64,000 bases of DNA from Capra hircus (taxonomy: Eukaryota > Chordata > Mammalia > Artiodactyla > Bovidae): contig NC_030836.1 in NCBI RefSeq assembly GCF_001704415.2, positions 27,688,001-27,752,000 on the forward strand, in the 5' to 3' direction. Below the pieces are notes generated by a model. That model did not search any database and was not told the origin of the DNA. It was given only the letters and a program-made list of their open reading frames with translations. Shown in pieces: positions 32,001 to 40,094 of the stretch. How positions within the stretch are numbered: position 1 is the first letter of the stretch; the number at the start of each line of letters is the position of its first letter. The position numbers and the translations under genes were made by a program.

Positions 32001-35000
32001 ACTTCAGCATCAGTCCTTCCTATGAATATTTAGGGTTGATTTCCTTAATGGCAAGGGATTAAGGCAGATCTCTGGGAGCCAGAGTCATATGGTCCAGGCC
32101 ACCCTTTTAGTGCCAGCCTTAAAGATATATCTCCCAGCCTCCCTTGCAGTTAAGTATGGCTGTGTCACTACTGATTTCTACCCAACAGTACTAGTAAAAG
32201 TGGTAGATCCCACTTATAGGCTGGTGTACTCCTTCCTTTTTTTTTTCGCTCCTTAATCCTCTACCTAAAAGAAATAGAGATAAATCTCAGACTGACCATT
32301 GGAAACATATGTGAAAGTTGATAGAGCTCCATGAGCTTGGTCTCTGGAAAACCTCATGGAACAGTCTTTGTTCATACTCGGCCTTGCTTGAAATGGTACT
32401 GACTACTCCAGGGTTAATGCCAGGAGAACTTAAATGTTGGAATTTATTTGTCGCAGAAGCTGACATTTTCCTAATAGATTGAGGATGGCAGAAACTCCTC
32501 ATAGAATCTCAGCCTTTATTGCTTTTGAATCCACAGCAGTACAATGGCCTGACCCTACACTTACCTCTTACCTATCTTAGTTTGTAACTAATATCTTATT
32601 AGCATAGTTTATATTTAGAATTTTTTGTTATACTTTTTTTTTTTTTGGACCATGCAGCACGTGGGATTTTAAGTTCCTGGACCGGGGATTGAACCTGTGC
32701 CCCTGCAGCAGAAGCACGGAGTCTTAACCATTGAACCACCAGAGAAGCCCCTTGTTAAATAATACTCAGTTCCATTGTCTCTCACAGAAGTTCCTTTTGT
32801 TTCTGCCTAATCACAGTGACTGACAAGATCCTTCCATAATTTTTTCTTTACCATATGATGCCCTGAAAGAGCTTAGGGACACCTCTGCTTTGTACATATC
32901 ATTGTACATTTCCTATTCCCGGTACACTGCCTCCTACCGTTAGCTCTCATTTCCTCCATTCGTTGTAATTTCCACTGACACTGCTCTCACTAAGGCTAAT
33001 GGTAACCTCTTCATGGCCACATCAGATGGGCTCTTTCAGGTCCTTATTACACCAGGTTCCGTGATACATTTGATGTCGACTCTCTGAGATTATCCCGACT
33101 CCCTTCACTTTCTGGACATCACAGTCTTCAAGATGTCCCTCTGTCTCTCTGATTGTTATGCGCCTCCTCAATGGGCTTTTGTTCTCTGTTTTCCTCTGCA
33201 AATCTTGGGATTCCTCAGATTCACACAAACTTAGAGAACAAACTTATGCTTGCTTGGGGGAAGGGATAGTTAGGGAGTTTGATCGACATATACACACTGC
33301 TATATTCAAAATGGGTAACCAACAAGGATCTACTGTATAGCTCAGGAAACTCTGCTCAATGATATGTGGTAGCCTGGATGGAAGGGGAGTTTGTGGGAGA
33401 ATGGATACATATATATGTATGGCTGAATCCCTTCACTGAAGCTATCACAACATTGTTAACTGGCTATACTCCAACACAAAAAGGCAAAAAAACAAAAAAG
33501 TTTGCATTGGTTTTATTAAAAAAAAGTCTTAGGGTTCCTCAGTGTTCCATTTTCAGCTCATTTATTTATTTATTCTCACTGTTTTAAATCTCACCTCTTA
33601 GCTGACAGCTTCCAAATACCACTTCCCAACCCTCCAGTTTTAGGTTGTTCAACATTTCCCCACAAATGTCTCACAGCCATTTCAACCTCAACATGAGTAA
33701 CACTAATCATTATATCTCCCAATCTTGCCCCATTTTTAAATTTAATGTTTCACACAGAAACCCTACCTCCTTCCCTAGATTCTTTAACTTCTTATCAATC
33801 ACTAGGTCCTGATTTTCCCTCCAAAATATTATCTCATTATCCTTCTCTCCCTCCCTCTTTATTCTAACTCCAGCCTGGTTCATTTCTCTCTTGAACTATT
33901 GCAGTAGCCTCGTTATGGGTTGGCTTGTGCCCCCTATAATTTATGTCTTGAAGTCCTAATCCCAAGTATTTCAGTGTGTGTGTCCTCAGTCAGTTTCCTT
34001 AGCAAGGTTTACGTATCTCACCTAACTCCATTCACTCTTTCCTCTCCAGAAGGAGTGACTAACTGGGCTGCTCCTAACACTTCAAAAGTGTCTGACTCTT
34101 TGTGACCCTGTGGATTATACCCCACCAGGCTCCTCTGTCCATGGAATTCTTCAGGCAAGAATACTGGAGTGGGTTGCCATTTTCTGCTCCAGGGGATCTT
34201 CCCGACTCAGGGATCAAACCCACATCTCTTATGTCTCCTGCATTGGCAAGTGGATTCTTTACCACTGAGCCACTTGGGAAGCCCCAAGTATCTCAGAATG
34301 TGACCTTATTTGGCATTCAGGTCATTGTCAAGGTAACAAGCTAATACTGGAGGGAGTGGACCCCCAATCTAAGATGAAAGTTGAAGCTGTGTCTGACTCT
34401 TTGCTACACCATGGACTGTAGTCCATCAGGCTCCTCTGTCAATGGAATTTTCCAGGCAAGAATACTGGAGTGGATGGCCATTTCCTTCTCTAAGGGATCT
34501 TCCCGATCCAGGGACTGAACCCAGGTCTCCTGCACTGCAGGCAGATTCTTTACTGTCTGAGCCACCAGGGAAGCCCAATCCAAGATGACTGGTGTCCTTA
34601 CAAAAAGAAGAAATATGAATATACATACAAGCACAGGGAGAACGCCCTGTGAAGATTAAAGTTAACCTGTCACAGCCAAGGAACTACCCAAAGACAGCAG
34701 AGAGGCCCAGGGTAGAACCCTGCCTAGCACCTTAGGAGGGTGTACAGGCTTCCCGCCACCTTGATCTTGACATTTTACCCTCTGGAACTGTGAATCAACA
34801 CACTTCTGTTATTGAAGTCATCCAGTTTGTGGTTCTACCAAATGGATACAGCCTTCCTTTCCTATCTTGCCTCCAGTTTTGCTCCAACGCCTCCGCGCAG
34901 AGTGAGCGATCTCTGGCCCTGCAGGTTCCCAGACTGAAAACCATTCTGTGCCCTCCCCCAGCGCCCATTGTTTGCAAATTATCTTCCAGTTTCCTTAGCA

Positions 35001-36285
35001 AGGTTTACATGTCTCACCTAACTCCGTTCACTCTTTCCTCTCCAGAAGGAGTGACTGACTGGGCTGCTCCTAACACGCGATACCATTTCAAGCTGTTGAC
35101 CTTGGCCCATTTTCCTAACTATAATGCTCACTCCCACACCTACCTGTTTTTCTCATCCTTTAAAATTCAGTGCAGACACTCCCAAGTAACTTCCCCTGAT
35201 ATTCCCCTACTCGTATCCTGTACCACCAGCTCAGCTTCCTGATGGTGTAGGTGACCTCTCTCTGTCTCTCTGACTCCTAGTAGTCTCTGCATTTTATTAA
35301 AATGATTTCTTCATCTATTTGCCCAATGAAACTGTGTATTCCTAGGCTCTCTGGAATAGCTTGTGTGTGTGCACACGCGTGTGTGCTCAATCACTCAGTT
35401 GTATCTGACTCTTAGTGACCCCATGGACTGTAGCCCGCCGGTTTCCTCTGTCGATGGAATTTTCCAGGCAAGAATACTGGAGTGGGTTGCCATTTCCTAC
35501 TCCAGGGGCTCTTTCTGACCCAGGGATCAAACCCAAGTCTCTTGTGTCTCCTGCATTGGCAGGCGGATTCTTTATCACTAAGCCACCTGAGAACCCCATG
35601 TGTGTGTGTGCACATAAGCACATATGTATTAAAAATCATCATTTCTGCAAGAAGTTGGTAGGGGGCAGTACAGAAGATAGGTGTGTCTGTGGCGTGCCTG
35701 AGTTACAGATAGGTTGGCGTTACTGTCCCAAGCCAGGAGACTCATTATCTCCAAAGCTTCTTTCATCTCCCTTGCCTGTTTTACACCCAGAGAAGCCAGG
35801 GTGTGGGGTTGAGGAGGCACAAAACCAAGATTTCCCCACTCTTCCAAGCCCCACCATAATACTGACTGGGGATTATAAAGAATGCCTGACTGGCCCACGC
35901 CAACAAGACGTCCCATAAGCAATGGCTCGTTGCCCTCCATCTAATGTACTGAATGCCGTGGGAGCTCCAAAGTCATGCAGGCTTTGGGGGCTGGGGGGCA
36001 GGGGCCAGGCAGGAGGCATGCAGAATGAAGAACTACATTCAACACGAATGCCTGAATTCACTGAGCCGCTTCCCACGGTGGCTGGGCGTTCTCCCCTCCT
36101 CCCGCCCCAGAGGCCTTCTGGCCCTCAGCTCCCCACTCCCTCTCCTTTGAAAGCCCCGGGCCCCTTCTGCAGACCCTGTCCTGCCCTCTGGTTCTCTTAC
36201 CTGTCTGGATCAGAAGCAGGTAGACAAAAGGAGCGAGGCGCAGCGCACTGAAGGCTCTGGACGGGGCTTCCCTTTCTCTCTTCAT
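19782..36285 (-). CDS. HEPACAM: HEPACAM (hepatic and glial cell adhesion molecule, GlialCAM), complete
   Basis: HEPACAM is an Ig-family adhesion protein of astrocytes and oligodendrocytes that places MLC1 and the chloride channel ClC-2 at cell junctions. Seven minus-strand coding exons join in frame: 36285-36201, 24740-24399, 23473-23192, 22897-22798, 21723-21650, 21351-21281 and 20084-19782. The total is 1257 bases, or 418 residues plus stop. In order they give a signal peptide (1-28), a V-type Ig domain without the usual cysteines, a C2 Ig domain with its cysteine pair, one membrane segment (about 241-262, LYIILSTGGIFLLVTLVTV) and a basic, Ser/Pro/Arg-rich tail ending GPVEISA. Every junction has GT/AG and matching phase. 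I remember human HEPACAM as 416 residues. The two extra ones come from the donor chosen in exon 4. Confidence 0.97.
20258..20704 (+). mobile_element. BovB LINE 3' fragment in HEPACAM intron 6
   Basis: Starts 'aagctgtggttttcccag', continues 'tggttgcgagagttggacta' and ends 'gaactgaactga'. A short duplication, aggacac, flanks it (about 20250 and 20706). It is antisense to HEPACAM. Frame broken. Confidence 0.88.
20906..21031 (+). repeat. Bov-A monomer SINE with target-site duplication
   Basis: Single A-monomer ending in an 'acccacagacacacac' tail. The duplication actgccacc(a/g)at flanks it at 20894-20905 and 21032-21043. Confidence 0.88.
21070..21111. repeat. Perfect 18-bp inverted repeat with 6-bp loop
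   Basis: Left arm tttaccctattttattat (21070-21087), loop acaaag (21088-21093), right arm its exact reverse complement (21094-21111). A partial third copy, tttaccctattttt, follows at 21119-21132. In HEPACAM intron 6. Confidence 0.95.
21281..21351 (-). CDS. HEPACAM: HEPACAM coding exon 6
   Basis: 71 bases, phase 1 to 0, with acceptor CTGTGCAG and donor GTAAGC. Encodes ADTLPRSGEQERKNPVALYV, then LKDK, part of the conserved cytoplasmic tail. Confidence 0.94.
21650..21723 (-). CDS. HEPACAM: HEPACAM coding exon 5 (juxtamembrane tail)
   Basis: 74 bases, phase 2 to 1, with acceptor TTTGCAG and donor GTGAGC. Encodes KKRKLEKQNSMEYMDQSDDR, then LKPE. The basic cluster follows the membrane span directly, as expected for a cytoplasmic anchor. 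Confidence 0.94.
21880..21965 (+). repeat. MIR fragment
   Basis: 'tttgcagcctgagtctggcc', then 'ggcaagtcatttaactcatc', is a MIR core fragment in HEPACAM intron 4. Confidence 0.55.
22170..22285 (+). repeat. CHR-type SINE
   Basis: 'ggggacttccttggtggtcc' through the tRNA-like B box 'ggttcgatccctggttgg' to an A-rich tail. HEPACAM intron 4. Confidence 0.85.
22393..22712 (+). repeat. CHR-type SINE, long form
   Basis: From 'gcttagtggtggtccagtg' through 'aactaagcccgtgtgccacg' to an AAATAA-rich tail (22683-22712). Antisense to HEPACAM. More diverged than its neighbour, so probably older. Confidence 0.75.
22798..22897 (-). CDS. HEPACAM: HEPACAM coding exon 4 (transmembrane segment)
   Basis: 100 bases, phase 1 to 2, with acceptor CTCCCTAG. 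Encodes the membrane span and CACWKPSKKS. I chose the donor GG|GTAACT at 22797. A second in-frame GT lies 6 bases upstream at 22803 (AA|GTCTGG) and would remove two residues. Confidence 0.88.
23192..23473 (-). CDS. HEPACAM: HEPACAM coding exon 3 (Ig-C2 domain)
   Basis: 282 bases, phase 1 to 1, with acceptor GGCTCAG and donor GTGAGT. Encodes [20 protein letters not shown] and a canonical Ig fold with LNCSHENG, YTWLKDGK and DDLYSCVVEN. N-glycosylation motifs are NCS, NGT and NDS. Confidence 0.96.
23595..23760 (+). repeat. CCAC/ATCC simple repeat and ancient repeat
   Basis: A degenerate cccacccacccatccacc run at 23598-23645 leads into 'tatttattgagggcctaact', an old mammalian interspersed repeat. 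HEPACAM intron 2. Confidence 0.55.
23823..24039 (-). repeat. Bov-tA SINE
   Basis: Antisense A-monomer (cagttgctaagttgtgtccg) through the tRNA-like head ending 'ggggaagcccc'. HEPACAM intron 2, sense with the gene. Confidence 0.9.
24045..24245 (+). repeat. MIR SINE
   Basis: Near full-length MIR with 'cctcagttttctcatcttga' and 'aagcattaaatgagtcaata'. HEPACAM intron 2. Confidence 0.7.
24399..24740 (-). CDS. HEPACAM: HEPACAM coding exon 2 (Ig-V domain)
   Basis: 342 bases, phase 1 to 1, with acceptor TTCACAG and donor GTAAAG. Encodes [20 protein letters not shown] through [20 protein letters not shown]. The Ig B-strand and F-strand cysteines are replaced (LLSVQYS; TYEVEIS), as in the family. N-glycosylation motifs: NIT, NGS and NLT. 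Confidence 0.96.
25840..27330 (+). mobile_element. BovB (RTE) LINE, 5'-truncated, decayed reverse transcriptase
   Basis: About 1.49 kb in HEPACAM intron 1, antisense to the gene. Reading 25840-26683 gives the RT core: motif A (CFIDYAKAFDCVDH), motif B (GVRQGCILSPCLFNFY) and motif C with the YADD catalytic pair (LRYADDTTLM). A TAG at 26681-26683 falls where the family has Trp. After it the same frame resumes and meets a TGA at 27098-27100 where the family has CGA (a CpG-type change). It ends in the usual gaactgaactga tail. The endonuclease half is missing, so it cannot move by itself. Confidence 0.95.
27365..27494 (-). repeat. CHR-type SINE
   Basis: Antisense: 'tttatttatttttgctgcat' (tail) through 'actgccagggaagtccc' (head). 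It stands head to head with the next SINE 32 bp away. Confidence 0.85.
27526..27668 (+). repeat. CHR-type SINE with target-site duplication
   Basis: 'ggggacttccctggtggtcc' to the AAATAAATAAATATTT-type tail. The flanks aaatttgatccttctgg (about 27509) and aaacttgattcttttgg (about 27669) look like a 17-bp duplication with three differences. Confidence 0.85.
27685..28394. other. HEPACAM intron 1 stretch, no repeat recognised
   Basis: No coding exon or known repeat seen. 'gatccccagc'-type phrases are absent. It could hold old, diverged repeat or unique intron sequence. Confidence 0.35.
28395..28745 (+). repeat. Composite SINE: Bov-A inside a CHR element
   Basis: CHR head (gtttccctggtggtccagtg) to 'gggtcagg' near 28470, then a Bov-A body (aagatcccctggaggaaggc to a cacagcacagcc tail near 28617), then the CHR middle and end (ggaactagatcccacatgcc to acccggtgcagccaaa). 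Confidence 0.8.
28746..28892 (-). mobile_element. BovB LINE 3' end fragment
   Basis: Antisense BovB 3' end: 'tgctcagtcaccgagctgtg', then 'cccttcactatctcccagag' and 'tcagtgatgctgtctaacca'. About 150 bp. Abuts the composite SINE. Confidence 0.8.
29153..29270 (-). repeat. CHR-type SINE
   Basis: Antisense: 'ggctgcactccacagtgtat' through 'accactggactgctggggaa'. HEPACAM intron 1. Confidence 0.82.
29838..29940 (-). repeat. CHR-type SINE in L1
   Basis: Antisense: 'gtgggatcttagttccccaa' through 'aaccactgaaccacacg', partly degraded at the head. Confidence 0.75.
30269..30499 (+). repeat. Bov-tA SINE in L1 with target-site duplication
   Basis: tRNA-like head, A-monomer and a cacacacacgc tail. A perfect 12-bp duplication, acagtgggagat, lies at 30257-30268 and 30500-30511. 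Confidence 0.92.
31246..31750. other. HEPACAM intron 1 stretch
   Basis: No gene or clear repeat recognised between the L1 and the next BovB fragment. Confidence 0.35.
31752..32018 (-). mobile_element. BovB LINE 3' fragment
   Basis: Antisense BovB: 'gctgttcagtcgctcagtct', then 'tgtccatcaccaactcttgg' and 'tccaatgagtcggctctttg'. 5' truncated. HEPACAM intron 1. Confidence 0.9.
32628..32753 (-). repeat. CHR-type SINE
   Basis: A poly-T tract, then 'accatgcagcacgtgggatt' through 'gaaccaccagagaagccc'. Confidence 0.85.
33250..33515 (+). repeat. Ruminant L1 3' UTR fragment
   Basis: 'cacactgctatattcaaaat', 'caaggatctactgtatagct' and 'gtatggctgaatcccttcac' are the ruminant L1 3' UTR. It ends in an A-rich tail near 33500. 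Confidence 0.82.
33975..34284 (-). repeat. Bov-tA SINE carrying a 90-bp foreign block
   Basis: The head (gagccacttgggaagcccc) ends near 34284 and the A-monomer runs to 'gtgtctgactc' near 34088. The element's tail, 'tgtgtgtgtcctcagtc', is at 33975-33992. Between body and tail sits a block not found in the family. The host LTR phrase ccaagtat(t/c)tcag occurs on both sides and looks like the target duplication. Confidence 0.75.
33991..34080 (+). repeat. 90-bp direct duplication, copy 1
   Basis: Begins cagtttccttagcaaggttt and ends ggctgctcctaacac. It matches 34987-35076 over 90 bp with four differences. It sits inside a Bov-tA SINE. Confidence 0.95.
34377..34575 (-). repeat. Bov-tA SINE with target-site duplication
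   Basis: Antisense Bov-tA. The duplication caatc(t/c)aagatga lies at 34365-34377 and 34576-34588, with one difference. Confidence 0.92.
34987..35076 (+). repeat. 90-bp direct duplication, copy 2 (probable source)
   Basis: Same block as 33991-34080 but in apparently unique intron sequence, without SINE flanks. It is therefore the likelier original. Confidence 0.9.
35365..35597 (-). repeat. Bov-tA SINE
   Basis: Antisense, with a gtgtgtgtgcacac-like phrase on both flanks (35361 and about 35598). HEPACAM intron 1. Confidence 0.9.
36201..36285 (-). CDS. HEPACAM: HEPACAM coding exon 1 (signal peptide)
   Basis: The start ATG at 36285 has A at -3. The 28 residues include MKREREAPSRAF and the hydrophobic LAPFVYLLLIQT. 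The donor is GTAAGA at 36200, phase 1. Intron 1 then runs 11.5 kb. Confidence 0.95.
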
Positions 36286-36464
36286 TTTGGGTGGCGTTCT
36301 CCAGCTCTGGTGCAGACAATTAGCATGATTTCTCCACTCTGGGCACGTCCCTTTGTACCACTCGGAGTTTCTCTGCCCGGACACAACCCTGCCAAGTTCT
36401 CTCTGAATACACAGAGCTCTGTGTGTTGCTGGACTTGTTCTTTCCTCTCTTTCAGACCTGGCAT
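36282..36464 (-). CDS. Upstream ORF of 60 codons in the HEPACAM leader
   Basis: If transcription starts above 36464, the leader carries an ATG there with A at -3. It opens a 60-codon frame (start MPGLKERKEQVQQHTELCVF) whose TGA at 36284-36282 overlaps the HEPACAM ATG as ATGA. No protein family recognised. A shorter upstream frame (about 11 codons, MQGFETRKCQV) ends at 36452. I treat this as a possible translational control element, not a proven protein. Confidence 0.4.
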   Translation of the reverse strand: MPGLKERKEQVQQHTELCVFRENLAGLCPGRETPSGTKGRAQSGEIMLIVCTRAGERHPK

Positions 36465-36700
36465 TTTCTAGTTTCAAAGCCCTGCATCCAGGGTTGGGAA
36501 GAGGGTATCTGCTTGGAAGACCATCTCCAGCACAGCTTCCAGTCGGAGGGGTCCCAGCAGTTCTTCACCTGCCTGAGCTGAACCCCACTGCCAGGGGGAG
36601 ATGAGAATCTGGGCCCAGGGAGGGAACTGGGATCCACACTAAACTGGACCTTGTGTGTCCCAGCAAGTCCTGTCTCCACCTCTTGCTCCTCGTTCCTGCG
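36286..36700 (-). promoter_or_regulatory. HEPACAM: HEPACAM 5' UTR and proximal promoter (inferred)
   Basis: Repeat-free sequence upstream of the start codon. The human leader is about 0.37 kb as I remember it, which would put the start of transcription near 36.65 kb. I see no TATA box in the expected place. Confidence 0.4.
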
Positions 36701-37342
36701 AGGGAGGGTACCCGCCAGGGACACACCTCCAATAAACTCTGAAAAGGCAGGGAGAGGAGTCTTTTGAAAGCTTGGAATGAGAGATTCCAGAAACAGCTGA
36801 ATAATCTGCCCCTCTTCTACCCCAAAACAAGAAGATTGGAAAATGGCTTGAATTGTATTACTATCATAGCTGTCAAGTTTGGGCTTCTCCCTCCTATCAT
36901 AGAATCTTGTAGATGCTGGGGATCTTTTTCTGTAACTACTCTGCTCAATCCCCAGCCTCCAGTCCATTTTCTAGAACATGTCAGAGCAAAGATGATGGTA
37001 ATACCCCAAAAGCCTGGGGTTCGGCCACCAGCTACAGCCCAGCCGTCCCCTCAAGTCTTGAGGTGTGATGAAGAAAAGCACCCTAGCCCTGCCCTGACCC
37101 CCCGTTACCACCTCCACAGCTTCTCCTGCAGGTCGCCAATGGAACGCTTGCTTGCTCACTGTGTGATCTGGGGCAGACAGCCGTTCAACCTTGTTAATTC
37201 TCCAATTTCACATCTGTAAACGGGGTTGGGGAGCAGTAGCTTCCTTGTAGAAACTGTTGAGAGGATTGATAAAGATTTAGTACAGTGGAGTGCCTAGAAA
37301 ATTCTTTGTTGAGGAGGTGATATGCGAATGTTTGTGTGTGTG

Positions 37343-37560
37343 TGCATCTCAGTCACTTCAGTCGTGTCTGACTTTTCATGATGCTATGGACTGTCGCCTG
37401 CCAGGCTCCTCTGTCCATGGGATTCTCCAGGCAAGAATACTGGAGTGGATTGCCGTGCCTTCCTCCAGGGGATCTTCCAGACTCAGGGATGGAACCCGCA
37501 TCTCTTGAGTCTCCTGCATTGGCGGGCGGGTTCTTTACCACCAAGAACACCTGAGAAGCC
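37343..37560 (-). repeat. Bov-tA SINE
   Basis: Antisense, from 'tgtgtgcatctcagtcactt' to 'acacctgagaagccc'. Confidence 0.9.
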
Positions 37561-37782
37561 CTGGAGAGGTGGTATTTTAAACTTGAAAGAAAAATCTTCT
37601 TCTAATTCCTTTAGGGATTTTTATGTCTTGGTGAGACCAAAGTTTACAACTCCTCCTCTTAGCTGTCTCTAACACTGGAACTCTGGTCGTAATTTTATAA
37701 GTGTGGAAGTTATCTTTCAAAGTATTCTTTTACATACTAGAGAAAGCCTGTGTAAGCCAGGTTTCTATTTTTAAAAAACTTT

Positions 37783-37980
37783 TATCAGAGTATAGCTGCT
37801 TTACAATGCTGTGTTAGTTTTTACTGTACAGCAGAGAGAATCAGTGACATGTATACATATATCTCCTCTTTTTGGGATTTCCTTCCCATCTAGGTCACCA
37901 CAGAGCATTGAGTAGGGTTCCTTGTGCTATACAGTAGGTTCTCATTAGTTATCTATTTCATACATAGTATCAAGTCAGGT
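37783..37980 (-). repeat. L1 3' UTR fragment
   Basis: 'tagctgctttacaatgctgt', then 'tgtgctatacagtaggttct', is the antisense of the ruminant L1 3' region. Confidence 0.75.
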
Positions 37981-38456
37981 TTCTAGAACTGAAGATTTAG
38001 AGCATGGTCCATCTGAGCCAAAGAATGGGGGAAAAGAAGCGGACAGCATTGGTTTTGAACGTCACAGAGGAACTCCAAAAAATATTCTGAAATACATAAA
38101 TCAGGTTTTTTTTTTCCTTTTGCATCTCTATGATTGCAACTTCTTCCTAGACAGCTTATGGCACTTGTCTGCCTCTGGTAGAGTTAGTGGAGTTTCAGCA
38201 GGAATACAATGAAAAAGAGAAAGGCAATATTCAGCTTCTGACATTTAAAATAGTAGTTTAGAGTCAGTAGCAAGATGAAAGGCTTGAAAGCCAGTCTTTG
38301 TAAGGAGCTAAAGGATATTTTAATTTTTTCTATCTGTTCGTTTGATATATCATGGAGAGCAGGCTATGGACCAGATAGTTCTTTAGCGTAGAAATGGCCT
38401 CTTTTGCTTATGACGATTAGACCTGAAGGCTTATTGTCTGAGGTGAAAGGATATGA

Positions 38457-38681
38457 GGGGCTCCCAGGTGGCTCAGTGGTAAAGAACTCTCCTGCCAATG
38501 CAGGAGACATAAGAGATGCATGCAGGCTCCATCCCTGGGTCGGGAAGTTTCCCTGGAGGAAGGCATGGCAACTCACTCCAGTATTCTTGCCTGAAGAATC
38601 CCATGGACAGAGAAGCCTGGCAAACTACATGGGGTCCAAGGGGTTGCGAACAGTTGGACATGATTGAAGCAACTTAGCACA
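38457..38681 (+). repeat. Bov-tA SINE with target-site duplication
   Basis: Plus Bov-tA. A perfect 11-bp duplication, aaaggatatga, lies at 38446-38456 and 38682-38692. Confidence 0.92.
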
Positions 38682-38755
38682 AAAGGATATGACCTTCAGG
38701 AAATAGAAAGCCTGAAGTCTGCCATTTTCAGCCTGAAGGATTATGGGAAGAGAAC

Positions 38756-39869
38756 TGTGACAGAAGGCAGAAGCAGGAAATAAGTTCTCCCCTGCCACCC
38801 TCATCCCAGGGATGAACCTCAGACTCCTTACCCCCACACAGAATACACGAGTGCCCCCAAAGAGCTGCACACTTCCTGAGGGGACCCAGAGGTGCTGGAG
38901 AGAAAGAACCAGCATAAGGCAGAACAGGGAGGGAAGGGGCTGCACTGGGTAGGTGAGGCCAGGCCACCAACTGCCCCTCAGACCAGGGAGCAACCAAGAC
39001 TTGAGCAGAGACTTGAGTGGGAGTCCTGAAGGCCGCACAGGTCCCCAGGCACTGTCTCCTCTGCTGTCACAAGGAGTCCTAGGCCACACAGGTGCTGTGG
39101 GAGACAGATGGGCTCCAGGCTAGACATTGACAACTGGCCTCCTATCTGCATTTCGTGGGGCACAAAGAAGTGGGCTTCAGGCTGGATACTTATAGCTCTT
39201 TAGCATTTCTTGAGACAAGAGATATGTGGGCTCCAGTTAAGGCATTTACAGTCAGCCTCCTGTTTGCCCTCCGAAGTGGAAGCAACAAAAGAAACAGGGT
39301 AAATAGCCAATGTTTGTCTTTTATAAACACCTTAAGGTAATAATCACAGCAATAGTCAAGGTAATAGTCATGGCAAGGACAAAGAGAAGCAAAGCCCTGT
39401 TTTAATAAATGATTAAGGGATCTCCGTGTCCCCCTCTTTTGGGACAAGGGAGACATTACACATGCACCAAAAGGCTCCTTGTGGGTCAAAAGTCAAGAGA
39501 CAATGCCAATTGACAATGCTCCTCCCAGAAGCCTTCACTTGGAGATCCATCTTGGCTGAGGGGGGTGTGCACACCCAGGGGAGTGTTCCAGGGTAGGTCA
39601 GGTGCAGAAAAAGAAACCAGATAACTGGCCTGAAGGAAGACAAAGACCTGGAAGACCTGCCTGATATAAATGACTTAACCGCCCACCTCTTGACTTCACC
39701 CCACCTCACTAGAGGGGATGCCCACACCCTTCCTCTCTGGGTGTGCATCTCCATCTTGTTTCTGTCTTAACTAATCAAACCATTTCTCTGTGTGCTCTCC
39801 AACTTGTTATTGTGCTGTGTCTCTAATAATAAACTTTGTACCTGCCTCTGTGATAAATACATTTTTCAG
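38756..39869 (+). mobile_element. Probable solo ERV LTR (about 1.1 kb)
   Basis: The right end has AATAAA (39829-39834, 'aataataaactttgtacctg') and finishes 'acatttttca' before 'tgggggcaaagatccagg', which resembles a decayed proline-tRNA primer site. The left part has three imperfect repeats of the 'tgggctccaggctagacatt' type at about 39108, 39172 and 39227, as seen in LTR enhancers. No retroviral gene follows, so it is solo or truncated. The left border is uncertain. It resembles the ruminant LTR class called BTLTR1, from memory. Confidence 0.6.
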
Positions 39870-39910
39870 TGGGGGCAAAGATCCAGGAAAAAATAGCTTC
39901 TAGCCTGTAG

Positions 39911-39982
39911 CCCTTGCTGGTCTGGTGGCTAGGATTCCTGGTTCTCATCTAAGCTACCCAGGGTCAATTCCTGGGCAAGGAA
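39911..39982 (+). tRNA. tRNA-Glu-like sequence (probable pseudogene)
   Basis: 72 bases that fold as a tRNA: acceptor pairing ccttgc/gcaagg, a perfect T-stem (ccagg/cctgg) around gtcaatt, and a seven-base anticodon loop, ttctcat, that would give CTC (Glu). The anticodon stem has mismatches. It lies 41 bp past the LTR and may be part of a tRNA-derived repeat, not a working gene. Confidence 0.4.
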
Positions 39983-40094
39983 TTAAGATCTCACTTCACG
40001 AAACCACTCACTGTTGCTTCGCCAAGATCACAGCTACGCTCACCCTAAACCTTCTCAGAGAGGAGCTGGGTTAGGGGTGGAAACTGAAAAGATT

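Larger units (their letters stand above)
33910..34850 (+). mobile_element. MLT1-like (MaLR) LTR, interrupted twice by SINEs
   Basis: Starts 'gttatgggttggcttgtgcc', continues 'cagaatgtgaccttatttgg', 'gatgactggtgtccttacaa' and 'ccttgatcttgacattttac', and ends 'ttgtggttctaccaaatgg', the order of an MLT1-type LTR. Two Bov-tA elements, the first with a 90-bp guest block, sit inside. Family name from memory. Confidence 0.6.

Noticed and set aside
35980..36012. G-rich run in HEPACAM intron 1 as a G-quadruplex
   Set aside because: It has only three long G-runs close together (ggggg, gggggg, gggg). A fourth would need a split run, so the case is weak.
36201..36477. Longer HEPACAM amino terminus from an upstream in-frame start at 36477
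   Set aside because: The codon at 36477 is TTG, not ATG, and the mature-type signal peptide begins at the ATG at 36285.
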